A stretch of DNA of 34,413 bases from Ruminococcus sp. (GTDB taxonomy: Bacteria; Bacillota; Clostridia; Oscillospirales; Ruminococcaceae). Of the stretch, positions 1-8,304 are shown one piece after another (position 1 is the stretch's first letter; the number at the start of each line of letters is the position of its first letter). Location: the NCBI GenBank assembly GCA_015066815.1, contig SVNR01000029.1:1-34413 (forward strand). Direction: 5' to 3'. A program made the translations under genes and the position numbers. The notes beneath the pieces are model-generated. The model had not been told where the DNA came from, did no database searches, and saw only the letters and a program-made list of their open reading frames with translations.

Positions 1-123
1 CAATAAATAAATTGCGTTTACTATTAGCCGATCTGCACGGAGATGACGCAGTCATCGGATGTGCAAGGCAATATAAATAAAATAATTATAGTGAAAGTCA
101 AATTTATTTTGACGTTCACTATA
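1..123 (-). repeat. Dispersed modular repeat, copy A (palindrome + box, truncated by the window edge)
   Basis: Read on the minus strand, this copy runs palindrome (87-123; arms TATAGTGAA and TTCACTATA), a short AT linker, the box (15-69; starts GCCTTGCACAT, ends CGGCTAATAGTAAACG), and then the first half of a second palindrome that continues past position 1. Inside the box two nested stems are visible: TGCAC (34-38) with GTGCA (61-65), and GATGAC (42-47) with GTCATC (51-56) around a 3-nt loop. Related copies lie at 13988, 17025, 17347, 18796, 29763 and 31719. The copy abuts a broken gene remnant on its right. What the element does is unknown. Confidence 0.75.
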
Positions 124-460
124 ATTTCCTCATCAGTTAATTCGCCTTTAGCTACTCTATACCAATCATAGGATATATCAGAAGTCAGACACACATTACT
201 GAATAAACCAGTTCCATAGTAATACGATATTACATCTGATCCGTAAGCCGAAACCTTATCTATAATAATATCTGCAAAATCCGGTTTCCATTCAATATGA
301 CTGCCATCAGAAGAAAGAGCTTCATAATTGGCAATATTATCATTTAATTTGTTACAAATAAAATTAAACTCTACACCATTTTCTTTCATTTCTTCAACTA
401 CTGCAACATTTGAAGAACTCTGAGGTTGAAAACCTACATCAATTATACACCCGGCTTTTA
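124..460 (-). pseudogene. Gene remnant of unknown family (C-terminal part)
   Basis: On the minus strand an open frame of about 110 codons has good protein-like composition, including segments such as MKENGVEFNFICNKLNDN and DFADIIIDKVSAYGSDVISY. It has no start codon of its own with a ribosome site. Upstream (above about 460) the same frame merely continues as the antisense of another gene remnant. Downstream (below 124) it runs into the palindrome of repeat copy A, which supplies the hydrophobic tail. I therefore read it as a fragment joined at both ends to unrelated DNA, not an intact gene. I do not recognise the family. Confidence 0.45.
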
Positions 461-465
461 TATAT

Positions 466-708
466 GTCAATTCAAAGCTCCACACAGAACTGAGCCAGGT
501 TCTGAGGTACATAAAATATTCATCAGACAAGAAGAAACTCAAGGAAATAGTAAACAAGGACGATGTATACAAGAATATTTCAAGAAGAACTGCAAATATG
601 ATTAACATAGTAACAGGTTCAAAACTTGTAATTGATAACGGAAAGGAGAAAGTCGATATGTGCAAGACAATATTAATTTATCTGACACATATATCCATTG
701 CATACTGA
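466..708 (+). pseudogene. C-terminal remnant of an Rpn/PD-(D/E)XK nuclease-type protein
   Basis: The plus strand reads about 75 codons ending at a TGA at 706-708, with a lysine-rich helical sequence including LSQVLRYIKYSSDKKKLK, NISRRTANMINIVTG and VDMCKT. From memory this resembles the C-terminal part of Rpn-family (recombination-promoting nuclease, PD-(D/E)XK) proteins that are abundant in Ruminococcus and relatives. No start codon with a ribosome site and no nuclease core precede it, and the upstream DNA carries a different remnant on the opposite strand. I read it as a decayed 3' end. An intact gene of the broad Rpn type lies at 11149-12120. The family call rests on recalled pattern only. 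Confidence 0.4.
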
Positions 709-727
709 TACCGTACACATCATACAG

Positions 728-779
728 CAAAGCACCGTGAAAAATATTTTTCCGGTGCTTTGTTTATATTTTTATTTTT
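728..779. terminator. Intrinsic terminator, probably bidirectional
   Basis: A perfect 10-bp stem, CAAAGCACCG (728-737) with CGGTGCTTTG (753-762), is followed on the plus strand by a T-rich run to 779. It lies just past the stop of the GH9 gene at 772 on the minus strand, so it can serve that gene as well as the remnant ending at 708. The T-run is much better on the plus side. Confidence 0.6.
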
Positions 780-3315
780 TAGGTCCGAGCGTGTCGATAC
801 GCTTGGAAAGATATCTTCTGAGCATTGCAAGATCGCTCAGTTCTATTTTTCCGTTTCCTTCAATGTCTGCTGCACTCAGCTGTGCGGAAGTAAAATCATC
901 ATTTCCTTCGAGCAGATAGAGTGAAAGAAGCGAAAGATCGGTCATATCAACAGTTTTATCTCCGTTTATATCACCGTACATAAACTCATCCTTATCGTCA
1001 TTTCCGCTGTCTCCTGAAGAATCCTGCTCCATGGGTTTTCCATAAACAAGCTTTCCGTTATAGTAAAGCGGTATCCTGAGAGTTTCTCCGAAAAAGTCAC
1101 TCTTTACAAGTCCTTCACGGCTGTAGTCATTTGTCGGATCCCAGTTACTCTTGAACTCACTGTCCTGAGCTGCTATGACTCCAAGCTGTATTTCCTTGGT
1201 TCCGAAAAACTTATAATCTCCCCAGTCTATCTCTATATAGTAGTTTTCATCATCTACCTTTACAGGATCACTTACTGTTGACGCATATTCACCCTTGGTG
1301 TCGGATTCTATCTGATCATAGTATATCTCTATCGTAACGTCGTCTATACTCTGACCGTTTTTGATAAGCTCACTTATATTAAAGTAATATCTTGCTTTGA
1401 AGCCGTTAAGATATGCAGGCGGCTGTGTCTGCGCACTTGTCAGCTTTACTGTAAACTGAGTTCTTTCGGCGTTTTCCTGGTTTATGAGTCCTTCAACAAA
1501 GAACGACTGCTTCGGATCTTCCTTCGGTGGAAAATCCTTCTCAGGCTTCATATCCTCTGTTCCGAAGTAATGATAAAGTCCGGCACATGCACCTACAAAA
1601 GCTGCGTTATAGTCAACTGCTACTTCATTATATACGAAGTCAGCTGTTATATCCCTGTGCCAGTCACCTGCGTCCGGTCCTCCTACAAGTGCACCCCAGA
1701 GTACATGCTCCTGATCAACAGGATCATCCATGCTCAGTGTGGTTGAGGCGTGTGACGCTCTGTGGTGAGGATGTGTAGCAGAGTTATCGGCATAGCCTAC
1801 TATATAGCATCTGTTCATCGGGTTTTTACCCATTATATATTCCATCTGAGACGCTGCCCATTCTGAAAACTGAGAATCCTCCTCGCCTCTTGCGGCAGTT
1901 TCCTTCTGATACACGAGCGCACACAGCTGTGCGGCAGTGTTATATCTGCATGAGCCATAAGGATTAAGAACTGAGAAGCCTTCCGGTGAACGTGTAAGAT
2001 GATCCGTGTTTGAATCAGGCTCGGAAGTATACTTGTACTCAGTATTCCAGAGCAGATCTGCCGGAGCTCCGGGATAAGTATGCTGGAGTCCTGACCAGTA
2101 TTCAAGATTCCATCTGAAAATATACCAGTCACGTGCTGTGTTTGTTATAGGTGCAAGCTTTGCAAACACGCCTCCCCATACTGTGTCCCAGCAGTGAACC
2201 CAGATGTTCTGCCATATGTTTCCCGTATCTACTATGATACGCTTCATATATCCTGTATAATCATATGTTCCGTCACTGTTAGGAGTATCAGAAACGCTTA
2301 TTATAGAATCAATATAATCATATTCTCCGGTACATTCATAGAGCCATACCGCAGCCCAGGAAAGCTCATCCCATGCATAGCTCGAATCATAGAAGCTGCT
2401 TCCGTAGCCCAGACTTCCCTTGTCATCTATACCATCCGCATGATGAGTCTCCACCGCAAATTCATATAGAGCAAGAGCTGTGTCGAGTGATTTCTGAGCG
2501 TATTCAGGGTCGGTATCCTTGAAGTTAAGATAGTTTATCGCAAGTGAAGCCGCTGCACCTGCACAGCAGTCCGAAGCCGGAACATCTGCCGTAGCAAAGT
2601 ATGCAGGTCTTGCAAAATCATCGAAGTGCTGCATATCCTGAAGCTCAGGCGGATTCCAGTAGTTATGGTCGTTATCACCCTCAGCTACCTGATAGCAGAA
2701 TGCTATTACCTTTCCGTTTTCATCAAGGAAGGTAGCCTTCATATAGAAGTCATTGAACCAGCGAAGTATATCCTCCACATGCTCCTGATTGTCTGTTTTT
2801 ATATATGCATCTCTGAACTCATAATAGCCCCAGCCTACAGTTGAGGCCGCATAAGAGCCCGGAAGTCCGAACTTTACGTGGTCTCCTGCGTCGTGCATAC
2901 CGCCGCCGCAGTCAATATATCCGTCACCGTCAGGATCGAGTATATCCCTGTATTCGTCAATAAACTCCTGAGTAAGATCCGTGCCTATATACATATGCTT
3001 TTTTTCGTTTACTATTTCGAGAGGCTGTAAAGGAATCTTGTAGTCCTCAACGTGACAGTCACCGCGCCACTCAAGGTATCCGTCCGTTATACCGGCACCA
3101 CACTTGTTGGCATCAAAAAAATAAAGCGAATACTGAAGAGCTTTTGCAAAGTTTACCTCTACATCATCATAGCTGAATGAATCCGGATCGGGAAAGGTCT
3201 GATCTGTTATCGGCGGCGGATCTTCTCCGGCAGAAGCTCCCACCGACTGTACTGCTGCTCCTGCTGTCATCGAAAAGCTGAGAAGAAGAGCGAGTATACG
3301 GTTAAACTTTTTCAT
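772..3315 (-). CDS. Secreted GH9 cellulase with CBM3c-like module and dockerin (copy 1)
   Basis: Probable endo- or processive endoglucanase of the cellulosome (847 aa). A signal peptide covers about residues 1-28. The GH9 module (about 50-595) shows the catalytic-base motif HDAGDHVKFGLP with D142 and D145, the histidine motif HPHHRASH at 515-522, and the acid Glu in YNEVAVDYNA (E564). A CBM3c-like module follows at about 603-765; in theme-B GH9 enzymes such a module guides the chain rather than binding crystal surfaces. The dockerin (about 780-847) carries two Ca loops, DINGDKTVDMTD and DIEGNGKIELSD, and ends LGPKK. An extra segment with a Ca-loop-like DPDGDGYID precedes the catalytic Asp. 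Ribosome site GAAAGGA lies 7 nt before the ATG. It is paralogous to the gene at 3484 and 168 nt downstream of it. I see no strong promoter in the gap, so readthrough is possible. Confidence 0.93.
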   Translation of the reverse strand: MKKFNRILALLLSFSMTAGAAVQSVGASAGEDPPPITDQTFPDPDSFSYDDVEVNFAKALQYSLYFFDANKCGAGITDGYLEWRGDCHVEDYKIPLQPLEIVNEKKHMYIGTDLTQEFIDEYRDILDPDGDGYIDCGGGMHDAGDHVKFGLPGSYAASTVGWGYYEFRDAYIKTDNQEHVEDILRWFNDFYMKATFLDENGKVIAFCYQVAEGDNDHNYWNPPELQDMQHFDDFARPAYFATADVPASDCCAGAAASLAINYLNFKDTDPEYAQKSLDTALALYEFAVETHHADGIDDKGSLGYGSSFYDSSYAWDELSWAAVWLYECTGEYDYIDSIISVSDTPNSDGTYDYTGYMKRIIVDTGNIWQNIWVHCWDTVWGGVFAKLAPITNTARDWYIFRWNLEYWSGLQHTYPGAPADLLWNTEYKYTSEPDSNTDHLTRSPEGFSVLNPYGSCRYNTAAQLCALVYQKETAARGEEDSQFSEWAASQMEYIMGKNPMNRCYIVGYADNSATHPHHRASHASTTLSMDDPVDQEHVLWGALVGGPDAGDWHRDITADFVYNEVAVDYNAAFVGACAGLYHYFGTEDMKPEKDFPPKEDPKQSFFVEGLINQENAERTQFTVKLTSAQTQPPAYLNGFKARYYFNISELIKNGQSIDDVTIEIYYDQIESDTKGEYASTVSDPVKVDDENYYIEIDWGDYKFFGTKEIQLGVIAAQDSEFKSNWDPTNDYSREGLVKSDFFGETLRIPLYYNGKLVYGKPMEQDSSGDSGNDDKDEFMYGDINGDKTVDMTDLSLLSLYLLEGNDDFTSAQLSAADIEGNGKIELSDLAMLRRYLSKRIDTLGPKK

Positions 3316-3427
3316 AAAAAAATCCTTTCGTGATATTTTTCATTATGGAAACACTGATAAAACATGCTGGCAAAATGCGTTAAGAGCTTATAAGCGTGAT
3401 TTGTTCAGCAGTCCGTATATCTTCAAA

Positions 3428-3466
3428 ACGAGTTATCCCCGAAAATAAGGATAACTCGTCTTTTTT
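3428..3466. terminator. Hairpin terminator between the GH9 genes
   Basis: A perfect 11-bp stem, ACGAGTTATCC (3428-3438) with GGATAACTCGT (3449-3459), has T6 on the plus side and T4 on the minus side. It lies 18 nt after the stop of the upstream GH9 gene. On the minus strand the short T-run suggests partial termination, so the downstream GH9 gene may receive some readthrough. Confidence 0.65.
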
Positions 3467-3483
3467 ATTATCATCCGCAGTGA

Positions 3484-6060
3484 TTATTTTTTCGGACCAA
3501 GAACGGATGTTTTCTTTGATATATACTGTCTGAGTCTGCTCAGATCTGCGATGTTTACCTTTCCGTTATATTCGGTATCCGCAGCTTCGAGAGCAGCTTC
3601 GCTAAGCTCCGTTCCTTCAAGAAGGTGAAGGCTGAGCACTGAAAGATCCATAAGATCCACAACACCATCAGCATTGATATCTCCGTATTTCACCTTTCCT
3701 GACGGTTCAGGCTTCTGATCGGCATTTTCGTCCTCTACAGGAGGCTTTCCGTAAACAAGCTTATCGCCAAGATAAAGCGGTATGTTCTGTGTCGGACCAT
3801 ATTCATCACTTACCTCAAGCCCCTCACGGCTATAGTCGTTTGCAGGATCCCAGTTACTGTTGTATTCAGCGTCCTGACCTACGATAATGCCAAGCTGAAG
3901 CTCCATAGCACCTCTGAACGGTATTCCGGACCAGTCCATTTCTACGTAGTAGAGGTCATCCTTAACCTGTATCGGATCTGAAACTGCTACCTGCTGTTCC
4001 ATATTGGAGTTTGCAGCAACCTTGTCATAGTACACCTCAACCGTTATATCGTCTGTTGACTGTCCTGCCTCTGTAAGCTCACTTATATCAAAGTAGTAGC
4101 GTGCCTTGAGACTGTCTATGTATCTCGGAGGCTGTGAGGTATCAGCATGAATTCTTACTGTATACTGTGTTCTTTCTGTGTTTTCCTGATTTACAAGAGC
4201 CTCAAGCCAGAACTCCTGAGCAGGCTCTTCCTTCGGAGGGAAGTTTTCTTCCGGAACCATATCTTCAGTTGCATAGTATTCATAAAGTCCTGCAAGACAT
4301 CCTGTTACGCCTGCGTTATAGTCAACGGCGACTTCGTTATATATATAGTCCTTTGTTATATCTCTGTGCCAGTCTGTTGCATCCGGACCACCTACAAGAG
4401 CGCCCCAGAGAACATGAGTCTGATCTATCGGATCATCCATACTCAGAGTAGACGAACCATGAGAAGCTCTGTGGTGAGGATGTGAAGCAGCAGTTTCGGA
4501 GTAACCTACTATATACGGACGGTTCATAGGGTTTTTACCGAGAACATACTCCATCTGCTGTTCTGCCCAGTCAGCAAACCTTGCATCTTCTTCTCCTCTT
4601 GCAGCTGTCGCTTTTCTGTAAACAAGAGCGCACAGACCTGCCGCTGTGTTATAACGGCATGAACCGTATTCGTTGAGCATGGAGTAGCCTGCAGGAGTCT
4701 TGGCAAGGAATGTTGTATCCTTCTCATCGATCTCCGTTGTATACTCATAAGGAAGATTCCAGAGCTCATCTGCCATTCCGCCCGGATATGTATGCTCTAT
4801 ACCCGACCAGTATTCAAGATTCCATCTGAAAATATACCAGTCACGTGCTGTGTTTGTTATAGGTGCAAGCTTTGCAAATACGCCGCCCCATACTGTGTCC
4901 CAGCAGTGAACCCAGATGTTCTGCCATATACTTCCGGTAGTTTTTATTATTCTTTTTATGTAACCTGTATATGTTACATGTCCCATATCATCCTTGTCGT
5001 TTTCATCAACAGCAATGATATCTTCGATGTAGTCATAGTCCTGTGTACATTCGTAAAGCCATACAGCAGCCCATGCAAGCTCGTCATAGTCATAGCTTGA
5101 TGTATAGAATCCGCCGTCATAGCCGAGGCTGAGAACAGCCATTCCCTCGTCTTCTTTATGTGTTTCTACTGCAAAATCATAAAGTGCTATCGCTTTTTCA
5201 AGGCTTTCCTTTGCATACTCAGGCTCTGTATCCTTGAAGTTAAGATAGTTTATCGCAAGTGAAGCTGCAACGCCTGCACACATATCTGTTGCAGGGTTTT
5301 CTACTGTTGCAAAGTACGCCGGTCTTGCAAAATCAAGAAGCATATCCGAGCTCTGAAGCTCAGGAGGGTTCCAGTAGTTATGGTCGTTGTTTCCTTCACC
5401 GACCTGATAGCAGAACGCTACTACCTTTCCGTCCTCATCAAGATATGTACCCTTCATATAGTGATCATTGAACCAGTGAAGTATATCCTCCACATGCTCC
5501 TGCTGACCTGTTTTTTCATAGGCATCCCTGAACTCATAATAACCCCAGCCAACTGTCGAAGCTGCATAAGAACCGGGCAGTCCGAACTTGACATGGTCTC
5601 CTGCGTCATGCATTCCGCCTCCGCAGTCTATAAAGCCGTCACCGTCAGGGTCAAGGATATCTCTGTGTTCATCAATGAACTCCTGTGACATTCTTACACC
5701 GAACTTTGCATCAGCACCTTCAAGCACCATAGGTTCAAGCGGTATCTTGTAATCCTCTACATGACAGTCGCCTCTCCATTCGAGCCACTTAAGTCCGGGT
5801 TCTCCGTTTTCATCAACGTCGTAGCCGCACTTGTTGGCATCATAAAAGTAAAGTACATACTGCAGAGCCTTTGCAAAATTAACCTCTACATCATCATAGC
5901 TGAATGAATCGGGGTCCGGAAAAACGATCTCGTCCTCGGTGATCTCAGGCGGTTTTTCACCTGCATCAGCATAAACCGTAAAACTGCCGGCAACAGCACT
6001 GCCCATCATCGACAAACTCAGCAGTGATGCAATAAGCCTCTTAAACTTTGCCTTTTTCAT
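3484..6060 (-). CDS. Secreted GH9 cellulase with CBM3c-like module and dockerin (copy 2)
   Basis: Second cellulosomal GH9 enzyme (858 aa) with the same order of parts as its neighbour: signal peptide (about 1-32), GH9 module with HDAGDHVKFGLP (D152, D155), HPHHRASH and YNEVAVDYNA, a CBM3c-like module, and a dockerin whose loops read DINADGVVDLMD and DTEYNGKVNIAD, ending LGPKK. It also carries the DPDGDGFID loop just before the catalytic Asp. Most of the protein is clearly diverged from copy 1, but one 125-bp stretch (4805-4929) is almost identical in DNA to 2093-2217. It is the promoter-proximal gene: a sigma-A type promoter lies at 6127-6155. The ribosome site is AAAGG about 10 nt before the ATG. 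The dockerin implies docking to a scaffoldin cohesin that is not encoded in this window. Confidence 0.93.
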   Translation of the reverse strand: MKKAKFKRLIASLLSLSMMGSAVAGSFTVYADAGEKPPEITEDEIVFPDPDSFSYDDVEVNFAKALQYVLYFYDANKCGYDVDENGEPGLKWLEWRGDCHVEDYKIPLEPMVLEGADAKFGVRMSQEFIDEHRDILDPDGDGFIDCGGGMHDAGDHVKFGLPGSYAASTVGWGYYEFRDAYEKTGQQEHVEDILHWFNDHYMKGTYLDEDGKVVAFCYQVGEGNNDHNYWNPPELQSSDMLLDFARPAYFATVENPATDMCAGVAASLAINYLNFKDTEPEYAKESLEKAIALYDFAVETHKEDEGMAVLSLGYDGGFYTSSYDYDELAWAAVWLYECTQDYDYIEDIIAVDENDKDDMGHVTYTGYIKRIIKTTGSIWQNIWVHCWDTVWGGVFAKLAPITNTARDWYIFRWNLEYWSGIEHTYPGGMADELWNLPYEYTTEIDEKDTTFLAKTPAGYSMLNEYGSCRYNTAAGLCALVYRKATAARGEEDARFADWAEQQMEYVLGKNPMNRPYIVGYSETAASHPHHRASHGSSTLSMDDPIDQTHVLWGALVGGPDATDWHRDITKDYIYNEVAVDYNAGVTGCLAGLYEYYATEDMVPEENFPPKEEPAQEFWLEALVNQENTERTQYTVRIHADTSQPPRYIDSLKARYYFDISELTEAGQSTDDITVEVYYDKVAANSNMEQQVAVSDPIQVKDDLYYVEMDWSGIPFRGAMELQLGIIVGQDAEYNSNWDPANDYSREGLEVSDEYGPTQNIPLYLGDKLVYGKPPVEDENADQKPEPSGKVKYGDINADGVVDLMDLSVLSLHLLEGTELSEAALEAADTEYNGKVNIADLSRLRQYISKKTSVLGPKK

Positions 6061-6087
6061 ACTACACTACCTTTCACTTTTTTATGT

Positions 6088-6102
6088 ATTCATAATATGA
6101 AT
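6088..6102. promoter_or_regulatory. Palindrome in the GH9 leader, possible operator
   Basis: ATTCATAATATGAAT is a perfect 7-bp inverted repeat around a central A. It lies downstream of the -10 box and about 28 nt before the start codon of the GH9 gene at 6060. It could be a regulator site or a weak leader hairpin. No regulator is identified. Confidence 0.3.
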
Positions 6103-6126
6103 CCCGAAAAATAGCCCTATATGTAT

Positions 6127-6155
6127 ATTATACTACCTGATAAGATTAGTTTCAA
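6127..6155 (-). promoter_or_regulatory. Sigma-A type promoter of the GH9 pair
   Basis: On the minus strand, TTGAAA (6150-6155), a 17-nt spacer and TATAAT (6127-6132) match the housekeeping consensus closely. The predicted transcript starts near 6120, giving a leader of about 60 nt. Confidence 0.75.
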
Positions 6156-6242
6156 TACTTATACAGGCAGTAAACCGACTAAAAGATTATCAGAGTTTTT
6201 GTAAAAAACACATAAACTCATCTGTTTTTATATAATAACATT

Positions 6243-6581
6243 TTATTGAGCTAATATATTTTTTAGTGTGTCAAGGTCTTTTTTGTCTGTTTTACCGTCA
6301 GAAGTAAGATCGGCGTTTTCAATGACTATCTGTTCTTTTTTATTTTCAATATATCTTGCAAGTTTGACCATATCTGCAGCTGTGACACTGCCGTCTCCGT
6401 TCACATCTCCAAGGGAGAAGCTGCCGTCTTCTCCGGAAAGGATTTGGCTCTGTCCGGAATCAGGCTTTTTTTCATTGTTAGCATCATAAAACATTTTCTT
6501 TTCAAACATCATACCTGCCAGAAACAGACTCAGAGCAAAAATTACTATTATAATTCCTGCTGTAACTTTGTTTTTACTCAT
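6243..6581 (-). CDS. Small membrane-anchored dockerin protein
   Basis: A 112-aa protein. A short basic N-terminus is followed by one hydrophobic segment at about residues 7-25 and then a linker of about 30 residues. A complete dockerin-like pair of Ca loops follows: DVNGDGSVTAAD (59-70) and DLTSDGKTDKKD (91-102), each followed by a short helix. No catalytic or binding module is present, so the protein seems to be a dockerin displayed on the outer face of the membrane. The hydrophobic segment has no clear signal-peptidase site, so I favour an anchor over a cleaved signal, though this is not certain. Ribosome site AGAGGT is about 10 nt before the ATG. It lies upstream of the GH9 pair on the same strand but has its own 182-nt gap and the pair has its own promoter. 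Confidence 0.75.
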   Translation of the reverse strand: MSKNKVTAGIIIVIFALSLFLAGMMFEKKMFYDANNEKKPDSGQSQILSGEDGSFSLGDVNGDGSVTAADMVKLARYIENKKEQIVIENADLTSDGKTDKKDLDTLKNILAQ

Positions 6582-6855
6582 AAAGCATATACCTCTTTTT
6601 CAGTATAATATACAGTATCCCGTTTTATAATACGTTTTTAGCATATAACATCAGTATAACATAAAAACAGATATAAAACAAGAAAAATTAATAAATATTA
6701 CACAAAAAAACGTTTTCACAAAACACTCAAACATATAAACTGCACCAAAATCGTATATTTTTGTATTTTTTATTTATATAGCCGGATGAAAATCCGGACA
6801 TATTAAAGCTCCCTCCAAAAAGCATATTTCTTTGTTTTTCCGCATAAAATCGCAC
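6582..6855. other. AT-rich divergent intergenic region
   Basis: This is the left part of the gap between the minus-strand dockerin gene and the plus-strand operon. It is very AT-rich, and I see no open frame worth calling and no member of the dispersed repeat. The plus-strand promoter begins at its right edge. A promoter for the dockerin gene must lie here, but none stands out. Confidence 0.5.
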
Positions 6856-6884
6856 TTGTATAATCTATGCAGATATGGTATAAT
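6856..6884 (+). promoter_or_regulatory. Sigma-A type promoter of the hydroxyacid dehydrogenase-proBA operon
   Basis: TTGTAT (6856-6861), 17 nt, TATAAT (6879-6884). The transcript would have a leader of about 100 nt containing a small hairpin, AAGCCT (6939-6944) with AGGCTT (6958-6963), before the first start codon at 6992. Confidence 0.7.
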
Positions 6885-6991
6885 AAAAAGTAATCGCTGA
6901 AAAAAAATACAGTAAAATTACAAATAACCGGAAAGGACAAGCCTCACTTAAAAAAGCAGGCTTAACACCGGATAACAGAGGTACATAAAAA

Positions 6992-7333
6992 ATGAATACT
7001 TTCCCACTCGAATTTTCAAAGCATGTCGGTTTCTGTATTATTGCTATAGCTTTTTTCCTGTTTCAGTTCTACAGACAGGGCTTCAAATACCAGCTTCTGA
7101 CCGCTGCAGCAATAGGCGCAACTCTTCTTCTCTATGTAAACGACAGCTCAGGCTGGAGATATGGCATAGGCATTATAGAGGCGGTACTTCTCGTACTGAT
7201 CTTTGTTATAATGGCCAAGGAAAAGAAAAACGCTGAAAAAAAAGCACAGGCAGAAAAAGATAATAAAGCTTCGGACAGTGCACCATCCGAAGCACCTGAA
7301 ACAGCAGTGAACGGAGAAGGAAAAAATGAATAA
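6992..7333 (+). CDS. Small membrane protein of unknown function
   Basis: A 113-aa protein with three predicted membrane segments (about residues 11-27, 33-49 and 57-75) and a charged cytoplasmic tail rich in Lys, Glu and Ala. Ribosome site AGAGGT lies about 9 nt before the ATG. Its last codons overlap the start of the dehydrogenase gene by 8 nt, so the two are translationally coupled and first in an operon running into proB and proA. I do not recognise a family, and nothing in the sequence points to a reaction. Confidence 0.75.
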   Translation: MNTFPLEFSKHVGFCIIAIAFFLFQFYRQGFKYQLLTAAAIGATLLLYVNDSSGWRYGIGIIEAVLLVLIFVIMAKEKKNAEKKAQAEKDNKASDSAPSEAPETAVNGEGKNE

Positions 7334-8288
7334 AGCTCTTAAGACCGTCGTTCTTGACTGGGGCACAGTGTCAAACGGTGACATATCATGTGACGCTATA
7401 TACTCAACCGGCGAAATAAGCTTTCACACTCTTACAAGACCGGAAGAGACAATAAACCAGATAGGCGACAGCGACATCGTTCTCTGCAACAAGGTTCTTA
7501 TAACCGAAGAAGTGATGAAAGCCTGCAGAAACATAAAATACATAGGACTCTTTGCGACAGGCTTCAACAATATCGACCTTAAGGCAGCAAAGGAACGCGG
7601 AATAATCGTAAGCAACGCCGGCTCATACTCCACAGACGCCGTGGCACAGCATGTTTTTGCACTGATACTTCAGCACTACAGTAAGGTAAGCACCTACAAA
7701 AGCTTTGTTGAAGACGGCAGCTGGATAAGCTCGCCGACTTTTTCGGCATTTCCATATCCTATATATGAGCTTGCCGGAAAAACACTCTCGATAGTAGGAT
7801 ACGGAAGCATCGGAAAAGCAGTCGCAAAAATAGCCGAGGCTTTTAACATGAATATACTTGTTTCCACAAGAACAAAGCCCACCTCCTGTAAGTACGAGGT
7901 CGTTTCAATGGATGAAGCCTTCCGCCGTGCAGACATAATCACCTTCCACTGTCCGCTTACCGAGCAGACAAAGGGACTTATAAGCCGTGACAGACTCTCT
8001 CTTATGAAAAAAAGCGCACTTCTGATAAACACTTCAAGAGGTCCGGTAGCCGATGAACAGGCTCTTGCTGACGCGCTCAATTCCGGGCTTATAGCAGGTG
8101 CAGGACTCGACGTTCTTGAACACGAACCTATGCGTCCGGATTCACCTCTCATAGGGGCAAGGAACTGCGTGATCACTCCACACGTTGCATGGGCCCCGCT
8201 CGAAACAAGAAGCAGACTCGTATCTATCGTAAACGAAAACATAAAAGCATATATGAACGGCACTCCGAAAAATGTCGTAAATCCATGA
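7326..8288 (+). CDS. D-isomer specific 2-hydroxyacid dehydrogenase
   Basis: A 320-aa NAD(P)-dependent oxidoreductase that interconverts a 2-keto acid and a D-2-hydroxy acid. The Rossmann dinucleotide motif GYGSIG lies at 158-163. The catalytic triad of the family is visible: Arg in INTSRGP (R238), Glu in LDVLEHEP (E267) and His in ITPHVAWAP (H286). Length is normal for the glycerate/hydroxypyruvate reductase branch, but the substrate cannot be read from sequence. The ribosome site GAGAAGGA sits inside the end of the preceding gene, which it overlaps by 8 nt. It lies 16 nt before proB, so it is expressed with proline synthesis, though I know of no pathway link. Confidence 0.9.
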   Translation: MNKALKTVVLDWGTVSNGDISCDAIYSTGEISFHTLTRPEETINQIGDSDIVLCNKVLITEEVMKACRNIKYIGLFATGFNNIDLKAAKERGIIVSNAGSYSTDAVAQHVFALILQHYSKVSTYKSFVEDGSWISSPTFSAFPYPIYELAGKTLSIVGYGSIGKAVAKIAEAFNMNILVSTRTKPTSCKYEVVSMDEAFRRADIITFHCPLTEQTKGLISRDRLSLMKKSALLINTSRGPVADEQALADALNSGLIAGAGLDVLEHEPMRPDSPLIGARNCVITPHVAWAPLETRSRLVSIVNENIKAYMNGTPKNVVNP

Positions 8289-8304
8289 AAGGAATGATAG
8301 CAGT

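Noticed and set aside
24-665. Single 213-aa minus-strand gene
   Set aside because: Its first third is the antisense of a plus-strand remnant and its last part is repeat palindrome; only the middle looks like protein.
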